A stretch of DNA of 64,000 nt. Origin: Rothia mucilaginosa ATCC 25296. Lineage in GTDB: Bacteria > Actinomycetota > Actinomycetes > Actinomycetales > Micrococcaceae. Each line of letters begins with the position of its first letter. Positions within the stretch are counted from its first letter, which is position 1. Positions 43,123 through 51,817 of this stretch are shown piece by piece. Below the pieces are notes generated by a model. That model was not told the DNA's origin and ran no database searches. It saw only the letters and a list, made by a program, of their open reading frames with translations. The position numbers were made by a program, and so were the translations under genes. Location of the stretch: positions 19,481 to 83,480 of the forward strand of contig NZ_ACVO01000014.1 in the NCBI RefSeq assembly GCF_000175615.1. Reading direction: 5' to 3'.

Positions 43123-45855
43123 TTACTCAGCTACTTCTTCCACAACGAGCACAACATCGCGAACCTCCAGCTCGCCCTCAGCCGCCACCAGGGACAGCTC
43201 ACGAGCGTTACCGGCAGCCTTCAGATCAGACATGCCAGCGGCAATGCGATCCAGCTGAGCCTGCGGAGCCGCAATAGTTGCGGACTCAACCTCGGTGCGC
43301 TGCTTAACCTTCGCGTCACTCTTAGCCTTACGCAGGCCACCCAGAGCCTCAGCAACATCCGGCAGGATCTGCTTCAGCGACTCAATCTGAGCCGGGTCAG
43401 CGTCCGCCAGGACCCACTGAGCAGAAATGCCAGCAGTCGGGTTCTGCGCAGAGTACTCAGCCAACAGGGTACCCTCCAGGATGGGCAGTGCCTGCGGCCA
43501 CTCGGCGCGGTGCACGCTACCTGCACGCCACCAGGACCAAATCTCTTCGGTCACGAACGGCAGGAAGGGTGCGAACAGGCGCAGCAGAGCATCCAGGGTG
43601 GTTGCCAGAGCAGCCAGAACAGAAGCCTGCTCCTGCTCGCCGCGAGCACCGTACGCACGGTCCTTAATCAGCTCAACGAAGTCGTCGGTGAAGGACCAGA
43701 AGAAGCTCTCGCAAATCTGCAGGGCACGAGCGTACTCGTACTTCTCGAACGCTGCGGTTGCTTCCTCAATCAGGTACGCCAGGCGAGCCAGCAGGGAGCG
43801 GTCCAGAGCGTTGATCAGCACGCGGCCCTGAGCCTGAGAAGTGATGACGGACTTCTCGGTAGCGCCCAGGTTCAGCACGAACTTGGATGCGTTCAGCAGC
43901 TTGATGGCAAGGCGGCGGCCAATCTTCATCTGGCCTTCGTCGTAGGCGGTGTCAGCACCCAGGCGAGCCGAAGCAGCCCAGTAGCGCACAGCGTCCGAAC
44001 CGTACTTCTCCAGTACCTCGTTGGGGACCACAACGTTGCCCTTAGACTTGGACATCTTCTTGCGGTCCGGGTCGAGAATCCAGCCGGAGAGCGCGGTGTT
44101 GTACCAGGGCACGGAGGAAGCCAGGGTCTCCGCGCGAACAGCGGTGGAGAACAGCCAGGTGCGGATAATGTCGTGACCCTGCGGGCGCAGATCCATGGGG
44201 AAGGTCTTTGCGTGCAGGTCCGGGTTCACGCCCCAACCGGTCGCAATCTGCGGGGTCAGGGAGGAGGTAGCCCAGGTGTCCAGAACGTCCGGGTCAGCGA
44301 TGAAGCCGCCCGCTACGCCGCGCTGATCCTCGGTGTAACCGGGAGCAGCCTGAGATGCGGGGTCAACCGGCAGCATCTCTTCGGTCGGCAGAATCGGGTT
44401 CTCGTAGTCCGGCTCGCCCTCAGCGTCCAGCGGGTACCAGACGGGGAAGGGAACGCCGAAGAAACGCTGGCGAGAAATCAGCCAGTCGCCGTTCAGGCCC
44501 TCAACCCAGTTCTCGTAGCGGCTACGCATGAAGGAGGGGTACCAGTTCATCTCACGGCCGCGCTCGATGAGCTTCTCGCGGCGTGCAGCGTCACGGCCAC
44601 CGTTGCGGATGTACCACTGACGGGAAGCAACGATTTCGAGGGGCTTGTCGCCCTTCTCGTAGAACTTCACGGGGTGGGTAATCGGCTTGGGGTCGCCGTC
44701 CATTTCGCCAGCCTCAACCAGCATCTCCACGACGGTCTTCTGTGCGGTGAAGACGGTGGCGCCTGCCATGCGCTCGTAGCGCTCGCGACCCTCGGCGGAG
44801 GTGATCCACTCGGGGGTTTCGCGGGAGAAGCGGCCGTCGCGACCGATGAGAGCGCGGGTGTCCAGCTGCAGTTCACGCCACCAGGTGACGTCGGTGGTGT
44901 CACCGAAGGTACAGATCATGGCGATACCGGCACCCTTGTCGGGCTGTGCCAGCGGGTGCGCCTTGATTTCGACCTCAACGCCGAACAGCGGGGAGGTGAC
45001 GGTGGTGCCGAACAGCGGCTTGTAACGCTCGTCGTCCGGGTGCGCCACGAGAGCCACACAGGAGGGCAACAGCTCGGGGCGGGTGGTCTCAATCCAGACC
45101 TTCTCGCCGTTGGGGCGGTGGAAGCTGATGCGGTGGTACGCGCCGGGGCGTTCCTTGTCTTCCAGCTCAGCCTGTGCCACTGCGGTGCGGAAAGTGACGT
45201 CCCACATGGTCGGTGCTTCAGCCATGTAGGCGTTGCCTGCTTCCAGGTCCTTCAGGAAGGCGAGCTGGGAGACCTTGCGGGAGTGCGCGTCGATGGTGCG
45301 GTAGGTGCGCGACCAGTCAACGGACAGACCCAGGGTGGTGAAGAGGTTTTCGAAGACCTTCTCGTCTTCAACCGCGAGCTCTTCACAGAGTTCAATGAAG
45401 TTGTTACGGGAGATACGCGGCCACTTTGCCTGGCTGCGGTCGGGCTTGGGGGTGCCGTCTGCCTTCCAGGTGATCAGGTCGCGGAAGGAGTCGTTGTCTG
45501 CCACGGAGGGGTCGCAGAGAACGCCGTAGTAGTTCTGAACGCGGCGTTCGGTGGGCAGGCCGTTGTCATCCCAGCCGAGGGGGTAGAACACGTTCTTGCC
45601 GGTCATGCGCTGGTAGCGTGCAATGACGTCGGTCTGGGTGTAGGAGAACATGTGACCCACGTGCAGGGAGCCGGATGCGGTCGGCGGCGGGGTGTCAATG
45701 GAGTAGACCTGTTCGCGAGTGGTGTTCTCGTCGAATGCGTAGGTCTTCTCGTCGGCCCAGCGCTGCGAGAGCTTCTCTTCGAGGCCTTCGAGGGCGGGGC
45801 GGTCGGGAACGTTAATCTGTACGGGCGAGTCTGAGCCCAAAATGTTTTCAGCCAT
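43123..45855 (-). CDS. valS: Valine--tRNA ligase
   Basis: Class I synthetase of 910 residues that charges tRNA-Val and edits misactivated threonine. The HIGH motif is seen as SGSLHVGHMFSYTQTDV and the KMSKS loop as KKMSKSKGNVVVPNEVL. The CP1 editing domain (WIETTRPELLPSCVALVAHP) and the anticodon-binding region with SFFWSFTDDFVELIK are complete. After the HIGH region it reads GWDDNGLPTERRVQNYYGV where the common bacterial form has GTDHAGIATQ; this variant resembles the archaeal-like (type 2) ValS found in some actinobacteria. The start at 45855 (MAENILG) has only a weak GAGAAAA upstream. A small ORF ends 19 bp before it. Confidence 0.95.
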   Translation of the reverse strand: MAENILGSDSPVQINVPDRPALEGLEEKLSQRWADEKTYAFDENTTREQVYSIDTPPPTASGSLHVGHMFSYTQTDVIARYQRMTGKNVFYPLGWDDNGLPTERRVQNYYGVLCDPSVADNDSFRDLITWKADGTPKPDRSQAKWPRISRNNFIELCEELAVEDEKVFENLFTTLGLSVDWSRTYRTIDAHSRKVSQLAFLKDLEAGNAYMAEAPTMWDVTFRTAVAQAELEDKERPGAYHRISFHRPNGEKVWIETTRPELLPSCVALVAHPDDERYKPLFGTTVTSPLFGVEVEIKAHPLAQPDKGAGIAMICTFGDTTDVTWWRELQLDTRALIGRDGRFSRETPEWITSAEGRERYERMAGATVFTAQKTVVEMLVEAGEMDGDPKPITHPVKFYEKGDKPLEIVASRQWYIRNGGRDAARREKLIERGREMNWYPSFMRSRYENWVEGLNGDWLISRQRFFGVPFPVWYPLDAEGEPDYENPILPTEEMLPVDPASQAAPGYTEDQRGVAGGFIADPDVLDTWATSSLTPQIATGWGVNPDLHAKTFPMDLRPQGHDIIRTWLFSTAVRAETLASSVPWYNTALSGWILDPDRKKMSKSKGNVVVPNEVLEKYGSDAVRYWAASARLGADTAYDEGQMKIGRRLAIKLLNASKFVLNLGATEKSVITSQAQGRVLINALDRSLLARLAYLIEEATAAFEKYEYARALQICESFFWSFTDDFVELIKDRAYGARGEQEQASVLAALATTLDALLRLFAPFLPFVTEEIWSWWRAGSVHRAEWPQALPILEGTLLAEYSAQNPTAGISAQWVLADADPAQIESLKQILPDVAEALGGLRKAKSDAKVKQRTEVESATIAAPQAQLDRIAAGMSDLKAAGNARELSLVAAEGELEVRDVVLVVEEVAE

Positions 45856-45874
45856 AACGGCTATTTTCTCATAT

Positions 45875-46150
45875 TCACGGCGTTCTCTCAGCTCCAGGGG
45901 AATTCTGCGCCGCACCGTGCTGTTCGTACCGCTCGATGGCGGCTTCTAGACGTGCCAGGAGGGGCTTGTATCGGCGCGCAAATTGTGCCCTGCGTACTGC
46001 GGCGCGTACCCCTTTGGAGGCGGTGATTTCCTGCCAGCTGGCGGGGTCGAGGTAGCTCTGCCCGAGCAGCAGATGCACCTCAGAACTATAGGGGGTTCCG
46101 GTGGCGGCACGGATAGTGCGCGCCCGCTGCTGGAGTGCTTGGCGCTGCAT
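45875..46150 (-). CDS. Small basic protein upstream of valS
   Basis: A possible 91-residue protein, helical and basic (RRAQFARRYKPLLARLEAAI), ending 19 bp before the valS start on the same strand. The composition looks like a real protein (EVHLLLGQSYLDPASWQEI), but I recognise no domain and see no Shine-Dalgarno before its ATG. It may be co-transcribed with valS. Confidence 0.5.
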   Translation of the reverse strand: MQRQALQQRARTIRAATGTPYSSEVHLLLGQSYLDPASWQEITASKGVRAAVRRAQFARRYKPLLARLEAAIERYEQHGAAQNSPGAERTP

Positions 46151-46395
46151 CTTTAAGAGAGGTGATGCGCTGGTGCGGTATTGCTGTCATGTGGAGGCTC
46201 CCTACATGAGGAGTAATTGGCGATTCAGCGGTGAGCTCAGTGAAAAACGGAAATGGGGAGAGAGCCCCCTAATATGCCGCTCTCGGTTACCTGCAGTGTA
46301 GGCGCGAAAATCCGCAGTATCAACAGTCGGCGAATCCTTCTCAGGGGCGCGGGCACGGCGTAGACTGAAAGTACACGACCTTTGAGGAGTTGCCA

Positions 46396-46710
46396 ATGAG
46401 TTCTCTGAGTATTTTTGGTTTGGGCACGTCTGAAACTGTTCTGCTGATACTGCACCTGGTGCTGGTTGCGTTGTGCGTCTGGCATTTGACGGTGCGTAGC
46501 GGCTATGGTGAGGCGCGTATGCGTTTCGTGCTACCGCTGATTATGTTCATGCCCGGCGCTGCGGTTCTTTATCTGCTGTCTGCGCGTGAAGGTACGGTCC
46601 CTCCGGACACGATTAAGACCGGCAGTAGCTCGCCCGTGTACTTTGAGCATCGCCTCGGATTCCGTGACGGCGGCAGGAGCCGCTGGGGTCTGCCGCGCCG
46701 CCGCAAGTAG
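46396..46710 (+). CDS. Small membrane protein
   Basis: A 104-residue protein with two hydrophobic segments (ETVLLILHLVLVALCVWHL and MRFVLPLIMFMPGAAVLYLL), similar in pattern to the PLDc_N domain found in stand-alone form in many actinobacteria. GAGGAG at 46384-46389 is six bases before the ATG at 46396; an in-frame TTG directly after the GAGGAG is not a likely start. The hydrophilic C terminus ends RWGLPRRRK. Function unknown. Confidence 0.7.
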   Translation: MSSLSIFGLGTSETVLLILHLVLVALCVWHLTVRSGYGEARMRFVLPLIMFMPGAAVLYLLSAREGTVPPDTIKTGSSSPVYFEHRLGFRDGGRSRWGLPRRRK

Positions 46711-46786
46711 CACGGGTGATGGTGTCTGTATCGTTTGTTCTGAACGGCGGCGGGTACCTATCTCACTATCGAAAATTTCAAAGTAT

Positions 46787-46825
46787 ATGCCCGCGAGTCT
46801 GCTCGAACTGAGCACCCGCGGGCAT
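46787..46825 (+). terminator. Hairpin between small membrane protein and SDR gene
   Basis: The 9-bp stem ATGCCCGCG / CGCGGGCAT has an inner GCTCG..GAGC. No T-tract is seen. Confidence 0.5.
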
Positions 46826-46845
46826 CACTCTACTAGGATTAAAGT

Positions 46846-47646
46846 ATGACTGAGAACACCCACATTCCTGCATCTCCTTTCCTGCCCCATACCGGTGACG
46901 GCAAAGTGGCCGTGGTGACCGGCGCATCCAGCGGTATTGGCCGAGCCACCGTACAGCAGCTAGTAGCAAGTGGCTGGACCGTCTACGCCCTGGCTCGTCG
47001 TACCGACCGTCTTTACACCCTTTATGCGGAGACCGGCGCTCATCCGGTGACCTGCGATGTGACCGATGAGCAGTCCGTTCAGTTCGTAGCCGAGCAGATT
47101 CTGGAAGAGCAGGGCACCATTGATGCCCTGGTCAATATTGCTGGCGGTGCTATCGGTGTGGACAAGGTTGCAGAGGGTAAGCCTGATGATTATCTGAAGA
47201 TGTATCAGATGAATGTGCTTGGCATTCTGCATATGGTGCGTGCCTTCGCAGAGGCGTTGCGCCAGAACGGTCACGGCACGATTCTGAACCTGACCTCCAC
47301 CGCTGCCGAGCACGGCTATGAGGGAGGCGCCGGGTACAATGCGGCGAAGTTCGGCGCTCGCGGCCTGACCGAGGCGCTTCGCCTGGAGGAGGCGGAGAAT
47401 AATATTCGCGTGATTGAGATTTGCCCGGGCATGGTGCACACCGAAGAGTTCTCTCTAAACCGCCTGGGGTCCAAGGAAGCAGCCGAGCGCGTCTACGCGG
47501 GCGTTGAGAAGCCGCTGACCGCAGAGGACGTGGCGCAGACCGTGACCTTTGCGTTGAACGTTCCGCACCATGTGAACCTTGACCGTATTACGATTCGCCC
47601 GGTGGCCCAGCCGAGTCAGTTCAAGGTGATTCGCAAGGAGGGCTAA
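46846..47646 (+). CDS. Short-chain dehydrogenase/reductase
   Basis: A 266-residue NAD(P)-dependent oxidoreductase. The cofactor loop is VVTGASSGIGRAT, and the Arg pair in YALARRTDRL suggests NADP preference. Other motifs are NIAGGA, the catalytic Ser in LNLTSTAA, and Tyr/Lys in YNAAKFG. The ICPGMVHTEEF segment is typical of the YdfG-like classical SDRs acting on 3-hydroxy acids, which is only a suggestion. AGGA lies seven bases before the ATG. The last part (QPSQFKVIRKEG) ends at a terminator. Confidence 0.88.
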   Translation: MTENTHIPASPFLPHTGDGKVAVVTGASSGIGRATVQQLVASGWTVYALARRTDRLYTLYAETGAHPVTCDVTDEQSVQFVAEQILEEQGTIDALVNIAGGAIGVDKVAEGKPDDYLKMYQMNVLGILHMVRAFAEALRQNGHGTILNLTSTAAEHGYEGGAGYNAAKFGARGLTEALRLEEAENNIRVIEICPGMVHTEEFSLNRLGSKEAAERVYAGVEKPLTAEDVAQTVTFALNVPHHVNLDRITIRPVAQPSQFKVIRKEG

Positions 47647-47670
47647 GCTCGCGGCGCGCCGTGACGCTTG

Positions 47671-47736
47671 AGCCTCAGTGAGGCTTTGATAGCCCCGCCT
47701 GCATCCTCGTGTGTTGGATGTGGGCGGGGCTTTCTC
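47671..47736 (+). terminator. Terminator after the SDR gene
   Basis: A short hairpin AGCCTCA/TGAGGCT (47671-47685) is followed by the stem AGCCCCGCC / GGCGGGGCT (47691-47731) and TTTCTC. Confidence 0.82.
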
Positions 47737-48182
47737 TGTGTTCTCGGGGCCCTATGTAGAAGGTATACAGGAGGTACCTGAGGGGTTCTGGAGGGCAGGG
47801 GAGAGGCATGAAGGAGAACTTGAGGGAACTATAAAGTGGTACGTGAGACTTTAAGGTTCACTTAGATGAAAATGGTGAGTCGAAATCACCTATGGAACAC
47901 CCTATATTTTCTTCAAACGCAATCAAAAGATAGGGTTATATGCCCTCGTGTGTCACTAGATGGGCGCAAAATCCCTGAATTGGTCTGCATTAAACTTCAA
48001 CTTAAGGGGTGGTTTTATAACGATTTCATTACAGTTGCGCAAAGGCGGTGGTAAGCGGGCTAAACCTCCAGGGGCAAATGCTAGCCTTTTAGCAGTCACA
48101 CCCATGTATGGGCCTACTGCACCTTCAAAGACGGAGGCGTACTACGGTAGGCTCAACACCGATAATCAGAGATCGAGGAAAA
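47737..48182. other. Upstream region of the first surface-protein gene
   Basis: About 445 bp, AT-richer than coding DNA. TTTAAGGTTC (47850-47859) resembles CTTAAGGTTC upstream of the fifth surface gene. ACCGATAATCAGAGA (48158-48172) lies just before the ribosome site GAGG. No gene is seen. Confidence 0.4.
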
Positions 48183-50012
48183 ATGTCGAAGACTACCCGT
48201 CGCGTTTACAAGATCGCAGCAGCGGCAGCCTTTACGGCTGGTTCCGTGGCAGCAATCCCGGCAACCTTCGCGGCAGAAGCACCCGCTGATCAGCAGCAGC
48301 AGGTTGTCGATCAGAAGGCAACTGCGCAGACTTCTTCCCTGCCTGGTGGCAATGTAGCCGAGGCCCCTAAGGCTGAGGCAACCCAGGCTCCTAAGGCTGA
48401 AGCTCCTAAGACCGAGGCCCCTAAGGCTGAGGCTACCGAGGCTCCTAAGGCTGAAACCCCCAAGGCTGAGGGTCCTAAGGCTGAAGCAACCGAAGCTCCC
48501 AAGGCTGAAACCCCCAAGGCAGAGACTCCTGCCCCCACTGCTCCGGCTACCGAGGCACCTAAGGCAGAGACCCCCAAGGCAGAGACTCCTAAGGCTGAAG
48601 CAACCGAAGCTCCCAAGGCTGAAACCCCCAAGGCAGAGACTCCTGCCCCCACTGCTCCGGCAACCGAGGCTCCCAAGGCTGAGACTCCTGCCCCCACTGC
48701 TCCGGCAGCCCCCGAGCCCACCACCCCTGCAACCCCGGCCCCCGAGGCAAAGCAGGCTGACCCCTCCGTCGTTATTGAGAACGCTCACTTCCCCGGTGAC
48801 GCACAGTTCAACACCGTGAGCGTTGTTGCAACCGGCTTCTACGGCGAGAAGGTTGGCCCCGGCGTTCAGGTCAGCATCTACGCACTGGATGCAAACAACC
48901 AGGTCACCGGCGATGCTATCGCAACCGTTTCCGTGTCTGCAGACCAGATTCAGGACGGCTCCTTCAAGACCGCCTTCACTGTTGAGGCAAGCAAGCTGCC
49001 CGCCGGCGCATCCTACGCTCTGGTTGCTGTCAGCAACCCGCAGGGTCAGCCCGAGCAGAAGCTTGTGGCTCTCTCCTCCTTCAAGGTCACTGAGTCCACC
49101 TCTCCCAAGACTGAGACCCCCAAGGCTGACGAGACTCCCGCTCCCGTAACCCCGACGCCCGAGACCCCGAAGGCTGACGAGACCCCGGCACCCGAGGCTC
49201 CCAAGACCGAGGCCCCCAAGGAAGAAACTCCTGCTCCGGAGGCACCCAAGGCTGAGACCCCCAAGGCTGACGAGACCCCCGCTCCTGAGGCTCCCGCAGC
49301 ACCCGAGAACGCAACCCTCACCACCGAGGATGCATCCCTGAATCCGAACGACCAGTACAACGTTCTGACTATCAATGGTTCCGGCTTCACCCACGAGTCT
49401 GTTGCTCAGGGCGTTCAGATTAACATCTACCGCCTGGATGCTGACGGCAACATCACCGGCGAGGCTCTGGCAACCTACGATGTGCCTGCTTCCGAAATCA
49501 TGGAGGGTACCTTCCGTGCGAAGGTCAGCATCCTGTCCGAGCGCCTGCAGCCCGGTTACGCCTACGCAATGGTGGCAACCAGCGACCCCAACGGTCTGGT
49601 ACACCAGGTAGCAGTAACCACTGCTGTTGTGAGCGATGCAGACCACCCGGCGCCCACCCTACCGGCAGCTACCGAGGGTGACAACACCACCGTTCGTGAT
49701 AACGGCGACGGCACCACCAGCGTCTTCACCGCTGAGATGCGCGAAGATGGTTCGGTTGTCGTAACCGAGACCCGCATGCCTTCTTCTCAGGCACCCAAGG
49801 CTAAGGTTGGCAACGCATCTGCTGCTACCTCGTCGAAGGGTCACGGCCTGAGTACCTCCGGTTACCAGGGTTCGTCTTCGACCTCTTCTTCCTCTTCGAA
49901 GCAGCAGCTGGCTCACACTGGTGCTGAGGGTGTTGCAGGTATCGCTGGCGTTGGTGCCGCAGCTCTGATTGCTGGTGCCGCACTGATGCTCCTGCGCCGC
50001 CGCAGCCTCTAA
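48183..50012 (+). CDS. Surface protein 1 of cluster, LAHTG-anchored
   Basis: A 609-residue wall protein. Signal peptide: MSKTTRRVYKIAAAAAFTAG...IPATFA-A. Residues ~55-190 are a Pro/Lys/Glu/Ala/Thr stalk built from units like APKAETPKAE. Two copies of a ~105-residue domain follow (about 192-303 and 375-486), separated by a second, shorter stalk. Domain hallmarks are a Gly-Phe strand turn (ATGFYGE, GSGFTHE), VQVSIYALDAN / VQINIYRLDAD, GDAIA / GEALA, DGSFK / EGTFR, and PAGASYALV / QPGYAYAMV. C terminus: QQLAHTG (Leu at 576), hydrophobic segment, LLRRRSL, a class E sortase signal. GAGG precedes the ATG. Probable adhesin; ligand unknown. Confidence 0.88.
   Translation: MSKTTRRVYKIAAAAAFTAGSVAAIPATFAAEAPADQQQQVVDQKATAQTSSLPGGNVAEAPKAEATQAPKAEAPKTEAPKAEATEAPKAETPKAEGPKAEATEAPKAETPKAETPAPTAPATEAPKAETPKAETPKAEATEAPKAETPKAETPAPTAPATEAPKAETPAPTAPAAPEPTTPATPAPEAKQADPSVVIENAHFPGDAQFNTVSVVATGFYGEKVGPGVQVSIYALDANNQVTGDAIATVSVSADQIQDGSFKTAFTVEASKLPAGASYALVAVSNPQGQPEQKLVALSSFKVTESTSPKTETPKADETPAPVTPTPETPKADETPAPEAPKTEAPKEETPAPEAPKAETPKADETPAPEAPAAPENATLTTEDASLNPNDQYNVLTINGSGFTHESVAQGVQINIYRLDADGNITGEALATYDVPASEIMEGTFRAKVSILSERLQPGYAYAMVATSDPNGLVHQVAVTTAVVSDADHPAPTLPAATEGDNTTVRDNGDGTTSVFTAEMREDGSVVVTETRMPSSQAPKAKVGNASAATSSKGHGLSTSGYQGSSSTSSSSSKQQLAHTGAEGVAGIAGVGAAALIAGAALMLLRRRSL
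48474..48661 (+). repeat. Intragenic direct repeat in surface protein 1
   Basis: A 74-bp block (48474-48547) recurs base for base at 48588-48661, a 114-bp period. It encodes the Pro/Lys/Glu/Ala stalk. Such repeats can change copy number by recombination. Confidence 0.85.
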
Positions 50013-50039
50013 GGTTTATCCTTTCACATAGAGTCTTAT

Positions 50040-50098
50040 GAAACGCTCTCGTGGTTTCCTTGGGATTAAAATATTCCTGGAGACCGCGAGGGCGTTTC
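50040..50098 (+). terminator. Hairpin after surface protein 1
   Basis: The outer stem GAAACGC / GCGTTTC encloses CTCG/CGAG and GGTTTCC/GGAGACC around an AT-rich loop. T-tract short. Confidence 0.6.
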
Positions 50099-50254
50099 TG
50101 TGTGTTCAGAACAGTGGGAACAACGTGCAAAGCGGTATTTTGCGAAACATAACAATCGCGATAGTTGGACAAGCCGGTGCAGATTTGTTTGTTGCGGGTT
50201 TCCTGAGCCTGTGAGTTTTGGAGTCCCGAATCGGGAAGAAAGGAACGAGAAACG

Positions 50255-51262
50255 ATGAGCGTGCAGGCGGTGCAGTATGACGGCTTTGGGCCCGTGGAGA
50301 ATCTGAAGCTCGCGAACGTACCGGGGGAGAACCCCGAAGAGGGGCAGGTAAAGATTGCGGTGCGTGCGGTCGGCCTGAATCCTGTGGACTATAAGATCTT
50401 TGAGGGCTCTCCGCAGCTCAGGATGCTCTCGCGCGCCATGAAAATCAGGAACCCCCGCCGTTGGTTTGAATCAAAGAAATCGCAGTTCCCTCGTGGAGTG
50501 GGGCGCGATTTCTCCGGCACTGTGACTGAGGTGGGACCCGGTGTATCGGGTTATTTTGTGGGTGACGAGGTCTTCGGAACCATTGTTAGTGCCCCCGGTT
50601 TGGGTACCAAGAGGGGGTCTCTAGCTACGGAAATTTGCGTGAATACCGGTGATATTGCGCTTAAGCCCGCCTCCATTGATTTTGACCATGCCGCTGCAAT
50701 GGGTGTCGCGGCCTTGACCGTGGGAGGCGCCTTCCGCCATATTGGCGTGGGTGCGGGCGATACTGTGGTCATTTCTGCAGCCTCGGGCGGAATTGGGTCC
50801 ACCGCCGTGCAGTATGCGGTGGCTCGTGGCGCACGGGTCGTTGGAATCGCGGGGGCTGCGAATGCCGAATTTGTTAGGTCACTGGGTGCTGTTCCGGTTG
50901 CCTACGGTGAGGGCGTTAGGGAGCGTGTGCTCAAGGCTGCTGAGGGCCGCGTGACGAAATTCCTGGACTGCTATGGTGGCGACTACGTCAGCTTGGCATT
51001 CTCGCTGGGTCTGAAGGGTAAAGACATTGGAACTCTCGTTCCCTCGCCCAAGGTCATGATCAGGGGAGCGCAGTTTACGGGCCCCCGCCACTCGGAACAC
51101 GGGGATTTTGAAGCTCTAGCCGAGCTGGTTACCGAGGGAAAGGTGTCAATTCGGCTGGATCGCGTGTACGGGTTCACGATTGAGGGCGTCCGTGCAGCAT
51201 ACCGCGATTTGAAGGCTGGCCATACGCGCGGCAAGAGAGTCGTTCGTATTACCGATTCATAG
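50255..51262 (+). CDS. Medium-chain dehydrogenase/reductase, quinone oxidoreductase type
   Basis: A 335-residue zinc-free MDR-family NADPH oxidoreductase. The N-terminal GroES-like domain reads VQAVQYDGFGPVENLKLANV and VRAVGLNPVDYKIFEG. The Rossmann fingerprint is VVISAASGGIGSTAVQYAV. No structural zinc cysteines are present. Likely a quinone or alkenal reductase. AAAGGA precedes the ATG at some distance, with GAACGAG closer. It is the only non-surface protein inside the 48-63 kb surface locus and seems unrelated in function to its neighbours, so it may be a fixed passenger. Confidence 0.87.
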   Translation: MSVQAVQYDGFGPVENLKLANVPGENPEEGQVKIAVRAVGLNPVDYKIFEGSPQLRMLSRAMKIRNPRRWFESKKSQFPRGVGRDFSGTVTEVGPGVSGYFVGDEVFGTIVSAPGLGTKRGSLATEICVNTGDIALKPASIDFDHAAAMGVAALTVGGAFRHIGVGAGDTVVISAASGGIGSTAVQYAVARGARVVGIAGAANAEFVRSLGAVPVAYGEGVRERVLKAAEGRVTKFLDCYGGDYVSLAFSLGLKGKDIGTLVPSPKVMIRGAQFTGPRHSEHGDFEALAELVTEGKVSIRLDRVYGFTIEGVRAAYRDLKAGHTRGKRVVRITDS

Positions 51263-51817
51263 GGAGTTTATTACTGAGGGTGCTGGGGTGGGGTGGTGTA
51301 GCGGAATGATTTTGTCAACTTATTTTGTGCGTGGTTATTGGTACGCACGCTTTTAATCAATGTGCGGGAAAAGGCGCTGTGACCTGCATTTTTTCACTTA
51401 AAAGAAATAAATTAAATGCATGAATGTGCAGAATTATTTTTATCTCAAATCCATTAAAACTGCATATGCATGCAATAAAACCTTGAACCTCAAGGGAGAG
51501 TTGAAAAATTTCGCCTAGTCCATGCAATTTGAATGCTCTTGATACTGTTCCGGAGAGTAAAAAATATTCCATGTGGGTTATTGCACAAGAAAATAGTCAG
51601 GACGTAAAGCGTATTTACAGCAATAACCTAAAAAGTATTGTTAGTGTGGAATTACCGATAAATAGAGCGATTCCCTTCGCGGCAACTTCCACCATTACAT
51701 GAATGTTATGACTAGTCCGTGCGTTATAGCGTTCATTCCTGAAGAGGTACCCAACCATCTTCAATCCGTGGCACCCTCCGGAGGGTATCGTTCACACTCA
51801 CAGAAAAGGTGTGTTCC
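51263..51817. other. AT-rich upstream region of surface protein 2
   Basis: About 555 bp, much lower in GC than the coding DNA around it. A small hairpin GTGCGT/ACGCAC then GCTTTT (51327-51354) may end the MDR gene. GGTTATTGC (51576-51584) pairs with GCAATAACC (51620-51628) and encloses GTAAA/TTTAC. TTTACA (51614-51619), 16 bases, TATTGT (51636-51641) is a possible promoter. ACCGATAAATAGA lies at 51654-51666. No gene is seen. Confidence 0.5.
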
